A DNA stretch of 13,053 nucleotides from Bacteroidales bacterium (GCA_007132365.1 SLOS01000146.1:1-13053); one strand, 5' to 3'. Shown: positions 1 through 7,373, counted from the stretch's first letter. Notes: generated by a model not told the origin, from the letters alone. Numbers and translations are program-made.

Positions 1-1
1 C

Positions 2-169
2 AGTAAGATCGAGGTTCAATGGGAGGATGGCTCCATAGATAAGGTAAACAAATTTGAAAGACCGCAGATATATTTTGAAGACGGTAAACCAAAAGTCTTG
101 TTTGTTGCTTTCCGCTATACCCCTGAGACTTCATGGAACATCCATGTCCCATTACGAACTGATTACTGA
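2..169 (+). CDS. C-terminal fragment of a GH43/GH117-like beta-propeller glycoside hydrolase
   Basis: An open frame enters from the left edge and ends at TGA 167-169, giving 55 residues of a C-terminus. The stretch E-R-P-Q-I-Y-F-E-D-G-K-P-K-V-L-F-V-A-F resembles the last blade of five-bladed beta-propeller glycoside hydrolases, where an E-R-P-Q-(x)n-D-G-K-P-(x)n-L-F-x-A segment is followed by a closing S-W-N-I-x-(I/V)-P-L strand. Here that strand is S-W-N-I-H-V-P-L, a few residues before the stop, so the end looks natural rather than truncated. Most of the protein lies outside the window, so catalytic residues and substrate cannot be judged. A sulfatase remnant begins within about 6 bp of the stop, which suggests a deletion joined the two genes. 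The family call rests on motif memory only; GH43, GH117 or a related uncharacterised propeller family are all possible. Confidence 0.5.
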   Translation, partial: SKIEVQWEDGSIDKVNKFERPQIYFEDGKPKVLFVAFRYTPETSWNIHVPLRTDY

Positions 170-174
170 TAGCG

Positions 175-497
175 GTTAAACCGACACCCAATATCGATGT
201 TATAGCAAAACAAGGGATGCGTTTCACTGATTTTTATGCCGGAGCTTCCGTTTGTTCTCCTTCCAGAGCCTCACTGATAACCGGCAGAAATGCAACAAGG
301 GGTGGTGTATATAAATGGATCTCGGAGAATTCGCCTATGCATCTGAGAACTTTGAACTTTATTACCTTGCAGATGATAAAGAGCAAGTACATGATTTATC
401 CAGCAAATGCCCTGAAATAGTTGATAAAATGAAGAAAAAAATGATTGAGCTAAAAAAAGAGATGATTGATGAGGGTGGAGACTGGTATGATCAATAA
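175..497 (+). pseudogene. Broken formylglycine sulfatase: N-terminal piece joined out of frame to a C-terminal piece
   Basis: In the frame of position 217, the segment from about 175 reads K-P-T-P-N-I-D-x-I-A-x-Q-G-M-R-F-T-D-F-Y-A, then the active-site motif C-S-P-S-R (Cys codon 253-255), A-S-L-I-T-G-R, and E-N-S-P-M-H-L-R near 325-348. These are consecutive blocks of a type I sulfatase N-terminus. At about 345-351 sulfatase similarity moves to the +3 frame, F-E-L-Y-Y-L-A-D-D-K-E-Q-V-H-D-L and so on, ending at TAA 495-497; this is a typical sulfatase C-terminus. The initiator, signal peptide and metal-binding D-D motif are missing, as are roughly 300 central residues including K-W-H and D-N. 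The two pieces are frame-shifted relative to each other, so no functional enzyme can be made. It is the relic of an extra sulfatase lost by at least two deletions. Confidence 0.85.
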
Positions 498-520
498 TAC
501 TAACCAAAACCATATAAAAA

Positions 521-1933
521 ATGAAACCATTGAGTTCAGGAATTATTGCAATGACCGGTTTACTTTCTGTAGGAATTGCCAGTCAGCAATGTACACCGGC
601 AGATGAAAGATCCAAAACAGATAAACCAAATTTTATTGTCATTTTTACCGATGATATGGGATATGGCGATATCGGCGTATTCGGACATCCTACTATTAAA
701 ACCCCTAATCTTGACAGGATGGCTTACGAAGGTCAAAAGTGGACCCAATTTTATGTTGCAGCATCGGTTTGTACACCATCGCGTGCCGGATTGCTCACGG
801 GCCGGTTGCCCATCAGATCCGGAATGGCCAGTGACAGACGACGGGTTCTTTTTCCGGATTCCAACGGTGGACTGCCTCCCGGTGAAATTACCATAGCAAG
901 GATATTAAGGGAGAATGGTTACCGGACTGCCATGTCAGGTAAATGGCATCTTGGCCATAAATCACCGTTTCTTCCAACCGATCATGGATTTGAAACATAT
1001 TTTGGAATTCCGTACTCAAATGATATGGACAGGGTACTTGAAACAAGGGGTGTAAGCCAGATCACTCTTGCTGAGGAGGAGAATTTTGAGGCTTACAATG
1101 TACCGCTTATGCGCGATGATCAGATTATTGAAAGACCAGCCGATCAAAGGACCATTACAAAGCGATATACTGAAGAAGCGGTTGAACGTATTCGTGAATT
1201 TAAAGATGAGCCTTTCTTTGTCTATCTTGCCCACTCGCTGCCTCATATACCCCTGTTCCGCTCGGAAGAGTTTAAAGAAGTTTCCCTGGCAGGGTTTTAC
1301 GGAGATGTTATTGAAGAGATAGACTGGTCGGTCGGTCGGATTCTGGAGACATTGGAGGAGGAAGGAATAGCAGAGAATACAATGGTAATATTTACATCCG
1401 ATAACGGCCACTGGCATATCTTTGAGACTCATGGAGGATTCGGTGGATTGTTAAGGGGTGCTAAAGGCGGCACCTTTGAAGGAGGAATGCGTGTGCCGAC
1501 CCTTTTCTGGTGGCCCGGCCAAATTGAGCCTGATGTTGTAATGGAGCTTGGAACAACTATGGATTTGTTGCCGACATTTTGCAAACTTGCTGATATAGAT
1601 CTTGCAGATGACCGGATCTATGATGGTTATGATATTTCTCCTGTGATTTTTGGAACAGGTTCCAATCCCCGTGATATTGTTTATTTTTATCGCGGCACAC
1701 AGGTTTTTGCAATCCGAAAGGGAAGTTACAAGGCACATTTCAAGACCAGGCCTGAATATGGAGATCCAACTACAACAATTCATGATCCACCACTTTTATA
1801 TAACCTTGATATTGATCCATCTGAGAAATATGATATTGCAGATGATAATCCTGAAATCATTGCTGAGATAAAGAAAGTTCTGGAAGAACACCTCGCAACT
1901 GTTGTACCTGTTGAGAACCAGCTTGAGAAGTGA
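521..1933 (+). CDS. Exported type I sulfatase, arylsulfatase A-like
   Basis: This is a 470-residue formylglycine-dependent sulfatase that hydrolyses sulfate esters, probably on a glycan. Visible landmarks are the metal-binding D44-D45 (T-D-D-M-G-Y-G-D), the catalytic C-T-P-S-R with Cys84 to be converted to formylglycine, S-G-K-W-H-L-G with K141 and H143, the A-H-S-L-P-H-I-P segment (H238, H242), T-S-D-N-G (D294, N295) and A-K-G-G-T-F-E-G-G-M-R (K315). The blocks G-G-L-P-P-G-E-I-T-I-A and Y-F-G-I-P-Y-S-N-D resemble arylsulfatase A more than the two other sulfatases here. Length is normal for the family. The N-terminus has a hydrophobic export segment, but the cysteine at 24 follows S-Q-Q, a poor lipobox, so it may be soluble in the periplasm rather than lipidated. 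It starts 23 bp after the sulfatase remnant. The true sugar substrate and SulfAtlas subfamily cannot be set from sequence inspection alone. Confidence 0.95.
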   Translation: MKPLSSGIIAMTGLLSVGIASQQCTPADERSKTDKPNFIVIFTDDMGYGDIGVFGHPTIKTPNLDRMAYEGQKWTQFYVAASVCTPSRAGLLTGRLPIRSGMASDRRRVLFPDSNGGLPPGEITIARILRENGYRTAMSGKWHLGHKSPFLPTDHGFETYFGIPYSNDMDRVLETRGVSQITLAEEENFEAYNVPLMRDDQIIERPADQRTITKRYTEEAVERIREFKDEPFFVYLAHSLPHIPLFRSEEFKEVSLAGFYGDVIEEIDWSVGRILETLEEEGIAENTMVIFTSDNGHWHIFETHGGFGGLLRGAKGGTFEGGMRVPTLFWWPGQIEPDVVMELGTTMDLLPTFCKLADIDLADDRIYDGYDISPVIFGTGSNPRDIVYFYRGTQVFAIRKGSYKAHFKTRPEYGDPTTTIHDPPLLYNLDIDPSEKYDIADDNPEIIAEIKKVLEEHLATVVPVENQLEK

Positions 1934-2001
1934 CCTGTTTCAGAATGTCCCGCAAGAGCCGGATCTCACAATTCAGAAATGTATATAAACAGCTAGCTAC
2001 C

Positions 2002-2018
2002 CTTCTTCTGTGAAGAAG
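2002..2018 (+). other. Small hairpin in the gap between two sulfatase genes
   Basis: A perfect 7-bp inverted repeat, CTTCTTC (2002-2008) and GAAGAAG (2012-2018), has a 3-nt loop. It lies about 70 bp after the first sulfatase stop and about 90 bp before the second sulfatase start. No T-tract follows, so it is not a convincing intrinsic terminator; it could be an RNA-processing or stability element, or chance. The rest of this 176-bp gap shows no gene. Confidence 0.25.
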
Positions 2019-2109
2019 TTAAACTGGTACTTGAAAAAAGATAAAATATTGAGTCCCCTCTAATAATCTGGCAGGTTTTATATAACCTTCCACAAAAAAA
2101 TTTAAACAT

Positions 2110-3687
2110 ATGAATAATAATTTATCAGGTTCAATGATGTTATTAGCTGTAAGCACAGGAATCGCATCTTGCAGTCCCCAGGCAGAAGAGGCCCCAAGGC
2201 CCAACATTATTTTTATTATGAGCGATGATCATGCCTGGCAGGCAGTAAGCGCATACAATGAAAGGCTCCAGTATGTTGCCCCTACACCAAATATAGATCG
2301 TATTGCACAGGATGGAATGCGTTTTGACCGCTGCCTGGTAACCAACTCCATATGCGGGCCGTCAAGGGCAACAATACTTACCGGAAAGTACAGCCATCTG
2401 AATGGATTTCCTGCTAATGTAGGCCAATCAGGCCACTTTGACGGTAGTCAGCAGACATTTCCAAAGCTTCTTCGGGATGCTGGATATGAGACTGCCATGA
2501 TAGGCAAATGGCACCTTGGGTCTGATCCTACGGGTTTTGATCACTGGGATATACTTCCCGGCCAGGGTCATTATTACAATCCCACTTTTATCAATGCAGA
2601 GGGAACCTATGATGTACATGGTTATGTAAGCGATATCATAACGGATAAAACTCTTGAATGGCTGGATGATCGGGGCGATAATGCTGAACCTTTTATGGTG
2701 ATGATGCACCATAAGGCCCCGCACCGAGAGTGGGAACCGGGTCCGAAATATCTCAACCGTTTTCAGGGTGTTGAGTTTCCCGAGCCTTTCAACCTTTTTG
2801 ACGACTACTCGGGAATGGGTGCTGCGGCAAGGGAGCAGGATATGTCGATCGAGGTTACCATGCGAATTCCTGAAGACCTGAAGATGTGGCCTCCCGATGC
2901 TTCAGGCGGGGTATATAACAGGACTATCGGCAGGATGGACCAGCAGCAACGGAAATTATGGGACATGACTTATGAACCAATACGGGAGGAATTTGAAAGG
3001 TTAAATCTTCAGGGAGAAGATCTTGTCAGGTGGAAATATCAGAGATATATGTACGACTACCTTGCCACGATACAGTCTATCGACGAAAGCGTTGGCCGGA
3101 TACTTCAGTATCTTGAGGAGACAGGAATGGATGAAAATACCATAGTTATTTATACTTCCGACCAGGGATTTTATCTGGGTGAACACGGTTGGTTTGACAA
3201 GAGGTTTATGTATGAAGAGTCCTACCGCACTCCGCTGGTTGTTAAATGGCCCGGCCATATCGAGCCTGGAAGTGTAAATAAAGACATTGTATCCAATCTT
3301 GATTTTGCCCAGACCTTTCTTGATGTTGCCGGTGCTCCTGATCCGGTGGACATGCAGGGCAGAAGTATGCTTCCTTTGCTTAAGAGGGAGAGTGTCGGGG
3401 ACTGGCGGACGGCGCATTATTATCACTATTACGAGTATCCGTCTGTGCACAGCGTGAAGAGGCACTACGGGATAGCCACCGACCGGTACAAGCTGATGCA
3501 TTTCTATTACGATATCGATGAGTGGGAGATGTATGATCTGGAAACCGATCCGCATGAGATGCAAAATGTTTATAATGATCCCTCTTATGCTTCAGTGCGC
3601 GATGATTTACATATCAGACTTGACGAGTTAAGAGAGAAATATGGCGAAACTGAAGAGGATTCATTCAGGATGCGTCCTGTAAATTAG
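2110..3687 (+). CDS. Type I sulfatase lipoprotein, N-acetylglucosamine-6-sulfatase-like
   Basis: This is a 525-residue sulfatase. The leader ends in a good lipobox, G-I-A-S-C (Cys21), so the mature protein should be a lipoprotein on the cell envelope. Core motifs are S-D-D-H (D39, D40), catalytic C-G-P-S-R with Cys82, T-G-K-Y-S-H-L-N-G-F (91-100), I-G-K-W-H-L-G (K133, H135), M-M-H-H-K-A-P-H-R-E-W (199-208), and T-S-D-Q-G-F-Y-L-G-E-H-G-W-F-D-K-R (D351, Q352, H359, K364). Glutamine replaces the usual asparagine after the metal-binding aspartate, as is common in the glucosamine-6-sulfatase/heparan group. The C-G-P-S-R plus S-H-L-N-G-F combination recalls the SulfAtlas S1_11 type of Bacteroides; this subfamily assignment is from memory. 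It lies 176 bp after the first sulfatase in the same direction, and differs from it enough that it is not a recent duplicate. Confidence 0.95.
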   Translation: MNNNLSGSMMLLAVSTGIASCSPQAEEAPRPNIIFIMSDDHAWQAVSAYNERLQYVAPTPNIDRIAQDGMRFDRCLVTNSICGPSRATILTGKYSHLNGFPANVGQSGHFDGSQQTFPKLLRDAGYETAMIGKWHLGSDPTGFDHWDILPGQGHYYNPTFINAEGTYDVHGYVSDIITDKTLEWLDDRGDNAEPFMVMMHHKAPHREWEPGPKYLNRFQGVEFPEPFNLFDDYSGMGAAAREQDMSIEVTMRIPEDLKMWPPDASGGVYNRTIGRMDQQQRKLWDMTYEPIREEFERLNLQGEDLVRWKYQRYMYDYLATIQSIDESVGRILQYLEETGMDENTIVIYTSDQGFYLGEHGWFDKRFMYEESYRTPLVVKWPGHIEPGSVNKDIVSNLDFAQTFLDVAGAPDPVDMQGRSMLPLLKRESVGDWRTAHYYHYYEYPSVHSVKRHYGIATDRYKLMHFYYDIDEWEMYDLETDPHEMQNVYNDPSYASVRDDLHIRLDELREKYGETEEDSFRMRPVN

Positions 3688-3734
3688 ATTGGAAGTGCCC
3701 TCTTTGCTAAAAACTGGTTTAAAACAAAATAAAT

Positions 3735-3836
3735 ATGGAAACAAAACGAATTTCTTTTCTAATTTCCGGAATAGTATCTTTAGCTGCTTGTACTACAAGT
3801 AAGGACTATCAACCTGAATTTTCTAACCTGGCATAG
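3735..3836 (+). pseudogene. Orphan lipoprotein leader, probably the stub of a lost exported enzyme
   Basis: An ATG at 3735 opens a 33-codon frame ending at TAG 3834-3836. The peptide begins with basic residues, has a hydrophobic core (S-F-L-I-S-G-I-V-S-L) and a good lipobox L-A-A-C, then T-T-S-K-D-Y-Q-P-E, and stops after only about 14 residues beyond the cysteine. This is how exported sulfatases and glycosidases of this locus start, but no mature domain follows before 3928. The simplest reading is that the body of an exported gene was deleted, leaving the leader, in keeping with the sulfatase relic at 175-497. A genuine tiny lipoprotein cannot be excluded, but nothing recognisable supports a function. 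Confidence 0.55.
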
Positions 3837-3897
3837 ACAGAACCGAAAAGGTTTTAATAATATTCTGACAAAAAGCAAGAATTTTAATTTCAAGCTT

Positions 3898-3913
3898 TTA
3901 AACGATTGTTTAA
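3898..3913. promoter_or_regulatory. Short AT-rich palindrome just upstream of the DUF1080 gene
   Basis: TTAAAC (3898-3903) and GTTTAA (3908-3913) form a perfect 6-bp inverted repeat with a 4-nt centre (GATT), ending 14 bp before the ATG at 3928. It could be an operator or a leader hairpin near the translation start. In DNA this AT-rich such a repeat may also arise by chance, and no promoter elements could be placed convincingly around it. Confidence 0.2.
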
Positions 3914-3927
3914 TAAAACAAAGAGTT

Positions 3928-4662
3928 ATGAAAAAGAAATCAAATTTAATAGTAATTATGGTGCTTTTTTGCTTGAACTTAATTCTTGTTCATTGCACAT
4001 GTGGAGATGAAAAAAAAGATACGATCATACCGGAAGGTGAATGGGTTGTGCTATTTGACGGTAGTTCAATTGATCACTGGAGAGGAATTAGATCAGAGGG
4101 ATTTCCAGAAGACGGATGGATAATAAACGGTAATGAGCTTATTGTTCTAGGTAGGACAGAAGAGGGTCCAGGAGGAAGGGATATCATTACTAAGAAAATG
4201 TATTCTGATTTTGTTTTAGAGTTAGAATTTAAACTTACGGAGTTATCTAATAGTGGAATAAAATATTTTGTCAGAGATGATTTCCCTGGTTATGAGAGAA
4301 GATTTTTAGGGCCAGAATACCAGCTTGTTGATGATGAAAAATATCCAGATGCTTTAATAGGCAAAGATCGTCAGACAGGAGCACTTTATGAATTAATACC
4401 TCCTCCGGATTCGAAAAAGTATTATCCTCCAGGGCAATGGAATAAAGCAAAAATTGTAGTAAACGGGGATATGGTTGAACACTGGTTAAATGGGGAGAAA
4501 CTAATCACATATGATAGAAAAAGTGATGCATTGCAAGCTTTGATAGCTAAAAGCAAGTTCCACGACGTTGAAGGATATGCTGTTATTGATGAAGGATACA
4601 TTTTGTTGCAGGGTCATGGGGAGGAGGTTTCCTTCAGAGACATAAGGTTGAAAACATGGTAA
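3928..4662 (+). CDS. DUF1080 / 3-keto-disaccharide hydrolase-like lipoprotein
   Basis: This 244-residue protein is a full-length single DUF1080 domain (concanavalin-like beta-sandwich) behind an export leader. Family blocks in order are W-V-V-L-F-D-G-S-S-I-D-H-W-R-G (39-53), F-P-E-D-G-W-I-I-N-G (59-68), G-G-R-D-I-I-T-K (82-89), L-E-F-K-L-T-E-L-S-N-S-G-I-K-Y (99-113), P-E-Y-Q-L-V-D-D (129-136), G-A-L-Y-E-L-I (151-157), G-Q-W-N-K-A-K-I-V-V-N-G-D-M-V-E-H-W-L-N-G (169-189) and I-L-L-Q-G-H-G (225-231). Characterised relatives cleave 3-keto-glycosides formed by sugar oxidoreductases; no such oxidoreductase is in this window. The cysteine at 23 follows L-V-H, so the lipobox is imperfect but lipidation is plausible. 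The gene and its flanks are clearly more AT-rich than the neighbours: one sampled line (4201-4260) is 25% G+C against 52% at 6421-6480. That hints at a separate origin. Confidence 0.9.
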   Translation: MKKKSNLIVIMVLFCLNLILVHCTCGDEKKDTIIPEGEWVVLFDGSSIDHWRGIRSEGFPEDGWIINGNELIVLGRTEEGPGGRDIITKKMYSDFVLELEFKLTELSNSGIKYFVRDDFPGYERRFLGPEYQLVDDEKYPDALIGKDRQTGALYELIPPPDSKKYYPPGQWNKAKIVVNGDMVEHWLNGEKLITYDRKSDALQALIAKSKFHDVEGYAVIDEGYILLQGHGEEVSFRDIRLKTW

Positions 4663-4970
4663 ATCTAATTGCTATATCCTTTAAACGAAGATAATATTTT
4701 AACAGTTTGTTGAAAGTAGTTTTTATTCTTAAAAACTAGCTTACAGTTATTAAAGGCGAGAGGATGTCTACAAATAAAACAAATTAAACCTATGGACATA
4801 AATTGTAGAAACCAAAAGAAAAAAGAATTTTGATATATTTTTGAGTCGAAAGGCGATTAAGAAAAAACAGTATACTTTATCAACGTATTGAAATCATTAC
4901 ACTTGAAAAATCCAAAGGAATTTTGCAATAATGGTTTTTGCAGGAGAAATATTAATTTAATACAATTCCA
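4663..4970. other. AT-rich intergenic region between DUF1080 and GH92 genes
   Basis: This 308-bp spacer shows no gene of its own. It contains the hairpin at 4717-4738 near the DUF1080 end. An isolated match to the Bacteroidota -7 element (TATTTTTG, just before the GAGTCG near 4845) lacks a TTG/TTTG at the required 19-23 nt upstream, so I do not call a promoter. No SD-like sequence precedes the GH92 start, as usual in Bacteroidota. Confidence 0.6.
4717..4738 (+). terminator. Perfect 9-bp AT-rich hairpin after the DUF1080 gene, possible terminator
   Basis: TAGTTTTTA (4717-4725) and TAAAAACTA (4730-4738) are exact reverse complements with a TTCT loop, 55 bp after the DUF1080 stop. The position fits a transcription end. 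The stem contains only one G-C pair and no clean T-tract follows, so a canonical intrinsic terminator is doubtful; a regulator-binding palindrome upstream of the GH92 gene is the alternative. Confidence 0.4.
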
Positions 4971-7340
4971 ATGCAGCAAAAGCTAGTTAAAGAAATCAGC
5001 AATATATTATTTCTGGCATCAATTATTATTTTTCCGGCCTGCAGCAGCTTTCAAGATCCAACTGCCGGTCAGATTTCACCCAAGCCGGTGGATATGGTCT
5101 ATCCATATATTGATGCCGCCAATTCACGCTGGTTCTTTTTCAGTTCAGCCAGCCGTCCTTTCGGGATGGTGAACCTCAGCCCTGACACCCGGCTGGAAGG
5201 TGCCTGGGGTGCCGGTTATCTTTACAATGAGTATAAAATCAGGGCATTCAGCCATATCCATGCCTGGCAGCTCTCCGGAATCCCGGTAATGCCGGGCTCA
5301 GGTGAATTCAAGGGCCATCTCGGCCCTGATGCATACGGTTCCCGGTACAGTCACGAAAATGAAGAAGTAAGACCCGGGTATCATCAGGTATGGCTTGAAG
5401 ATTATGACATTAATGCCGAGCTTACTTCCACTACCAGGGTGGGATTTCACCGGTACACTTTCAGCCGGCCGGGTAACAGCCATATACTGTTCGATTTTAC
5501 CACCGACCTCGGACCATCGGCTACCAGGGAGGGATTTGTCAGAAAGCTAAGCAATATGGAAATTGAAGGTTATGCCGTCATGGATGGTACATTGCGCAGG
5601 CCCAGGCCTGTCAAGGTGTTTTTTGCAGCCCGGTTCGATAAGCCATTCGATTCTTTTGCTGGCTGGAAAGATGGTAAGCTTATAGATGCAGATGAAATTA
5701 TTGAGGGATCAGCCACAGGGGCTTTTGTGAGTTTTGCCACCCGGGAGAACGAGGTAAGGCTGATGAAAGTGGGTATTTCCTATGTGAGCGTGGAACAGGC
5801 CAGGTTAAATATGGAAACTGAACTTCCCCACTGGGATTTTGATCGTATTGTAGATGAATCGGGAAGTGAATGGAACCGATGGCTCAGCCGTATCGAAGTG
5901 GAAGGAGGAACAAAAACAGAACAACGGCGTTTCTATACCGACCTGTGGAAAGCACTGCAGGGGCGCCGTATCATAAGTGATGTGAACGGGAAGTATTGTG
6001 ATATGACAGGTCCCAAGCCCCGCACCGGGCAGATACCGCTGGATGAACAGGGCGTTCCTTTGTTCAATCACCATAACTCTGATTCTTTCTGGGGAGCCCA
6101 GTGGTCGCTTAATACCCTCTGGCACCTTGTTTATCCCGAAATAACTGAATCTTTTATCAATTCTTTTTTGCTGATGTATGATGACGGCGGACTTATACCA
6201 AGGGGTCCTTCAGGCGGTAATTATACATATGTAATGATAGGAGCCACTACCACTCCTTTTATCGTGAGCGCTTATATGAAGGGTATCCGGGGCTTCGACA
6301 TAGAAAAGGCTTACAAGGGCATGCGAAAAAATCACATGCCCGGCGGACTGATGTCCAGGGCGGGTTATGAGCATGACACTCAAATTGGAGGGGGGCTTGA
6401 ATTTTACATGGAAAGGGGTTATATACCCCATCCTTTGCTTGACCGGGGATATGGTTTTCATGAGGCCGGATCGGGTCAGACCCTTGAATATGCTTATCAG
6501 GACTGGACCCTGGCCCAAATGGCAAAAGCACTGGGTCACCTGGATGACTATGAACTTTTCAGCCAAAGGGCTTTGAACTATAAAAACATCTGGCATGCAG
6601 ATTCCGGTTGGATGTGGGTGCGTGAGCAGGATGGCAGCTGGAGGGAACCTTTCAATATACTGGACTATGGCAATGGCTGGGTGGAAGGGAATGCCGCACA
6701 GTATACGTGGTGGGTACCTCATGATGTCGGCGGACTTGTTGAGCTGATGGGTGGAGAAGATTCTTTCAATACGAAACTTAACAAATCTTTTGAATCGGCT
6801 CAAAACCACGGGTTCACTTCGGGTGAATCACATAGCGTGGAAACCCTGAAAGAAAACCGGGAAGTATATGTAAATTATGGTAATCAACCTTGCATGCAGA
6901 TGGCATTCCTTTTCAATCACTCCGGCGCACCATGGCTTACTCAGTACTGGACCAGGAAAGTGATCGAAGAGGTTTATTCCGGACTTTCACCTTATAGAGG
7001 GTACAGCGGTGATGAAGATCAGGGACTGATGGGATCACTTGCAGTGCTTATGAAAATAGGATTGTTCTCTACCAACGGGGGCACCAGCATTGAACCATAT
7101 TACGAAATCGCAAGCCCTGTTTTTGACAGGATAACCATACATCTGAATCCGGAATACTACAATGGAGAGACTTTTGTTATTGAAACAGAAGATAACGGTC
7201 CGGGAAACTACTATATCCAGTCGGCCGAATTCAATGAAATTCCCCTGACTCAGCCCTGGTTAAGTCATAAAGAGTTAGTGGAAGGAAGTGTATTGAAATT
7301 GAAAATGGGACCTGAACCCAATAAATCCTGGGGGAACTGA
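4971..7340 (+). CDS. Divergent GH92 exo-alpha-mannosidase-like lipoprotein
   Basis: This 789-residue protein has the length and two-part layout of GH92, a calcium-dependent inverting family that removes terminal alpha-mannose. The leader ends in F-P-A-C (Cys24), a lipobox. The N-terminal beta-sandwich includes R-P-F-G-M-V-N-L-S-P-D-T (62-73), A-G-Y-L-Y and F-S-H-I-H (93-97). The (alpha/alpha)6 part includes D-S-F-W (371-374), G-L-I-P-R-G-P-S-G-G (407-416), G-W-V-E-G-N-A-A-Q-Y-T-W-W-V-P-H-D-V (569-586), G-A-P-W-L-T-Q (652-658) and G-D-E-D-Q-G-L-M-G (680-688). E572 and D681/D683 are 109 and 111 residues apart, the same spacing as acid E533 and bases D642/D644 that I recall for Bacteroides Bt3990, so catalysis looks intact. 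Around them several canonical blocks are altered: no I-G-T after the first strand, and G-N-Q-P-C-M-Q replaces the usual G-N-E-P-S-H-H. Substrate may therefore differ from ordinary alpha-mannosides. Confidence 0.88.
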   Translation: MQQKLVKEISNILFLASIIIFPACSSFQDPTAGQISPKPVDMVYPYIDAANSRWFFFSSASRPFGMVNLSPDTRLEGAWGAGYLYNEYKIRAFSHIHAWQLSGIPVMPGSGEFKGHLGPDAYGSRYSHENEEVRPGYHQVWLEDYDINAELTSTTRVGFHRYTFSRPGNSHILFDFTTDLGPSATREGFVRKLSNMEIEGYAVMDGTLRRPRPVKVFFAARFDKPFDSFAGWKDGKLIDADEIIEGSATGAFVSFATRENEVRLMKVGISYVSVEQARLNMETELPHWDFDRIVDESGSEWNRWLSRIEVEGGTKTEQRRFYTDLWKALQGRRIISDVNGKYCDMTGPKPRTGQIPLDEQGVPLFNHHNSDSFWGAQWSLNTLWHLVYPEITESFINSFLLMYDDGGLIPRGPSGGNYTYVMIGATTTPFIVSAYMKGIRGFDIEKAYKGMRKNHMPGGLMSRAGYEHDTQIGGGLEFYMERGYIPHPLLDRGYGFHEAGSGQTLEYAYQDWTLAQMAKALGHLDDYELFSQRALNYKNIWHADSGWMWVREQDGSWREPFNILDYGNGWVEGNAAQYTWWVPHDVGGLVELMGGEDSFNTKLNKSFESAQNHGFTSGESHSVETLKENREVYVNYGNQPCMQMAFLFNHSGAPWLTQYWTRKVIEEVYSGLSPYRGYSGDEDQGLMGSLAVLMKIGLFSTNGGTSIEPYYEIASPVFDRITIHLNPEYYNGETFVIETEDNGPGNYYIQSAEFNEIPLTQPWLSHKELVEGSVLKLKMGPEPNKSWGN

Positions 7341-7356
7341 CGGTAAAAAATACCTT

Positions 7357-7373
7357 ACTGCCGGCCGGCCAGT
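7357..7373 (+). terminator. GC-rich near-palindrome after GH92, possible terminator
   Basis: ACTGCCGGCCGGCCAGT lies 17 bp past the GH92 stop. It folds as ACTGCC with GG-C-(C)-AGT around a GGCC loop with one bulged C; its core GCCGGCCGGC (7360-7369) is a perfect palindrome. The position suits a transcription end, but no T-run follows. Confidence 0.3.

Noticed and set aside
1016..1432. A 138-codon minus-strand frame inside the first sulfatase
   Set aside because: It is an antisense shadow of the arylsulfatase-like gene, with no independent support.
3001..3564. A long open frame of 187 codons on the minus strand inside the second sulfatase
   Set aside because: It lies wholly antisense to a sulfatase with all catalytic motifs and shows no family motifs of its own. 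It reflects the codon composition of the real gene.
4838..4850. TATTTTTG as a Bacteroidota -7 element for the GH92 gene
   Set aside because: No TTG or TTTG occurs at the required 19-23 nt upstream; the nearest TTG is about 30 nt away.
6210..6809. A 199-codon minus-strand frame inside the GH92 gene
   Set aside because: It is antisense to well-conserved GH92 blocks and has no recognisable domain, leader or start context.
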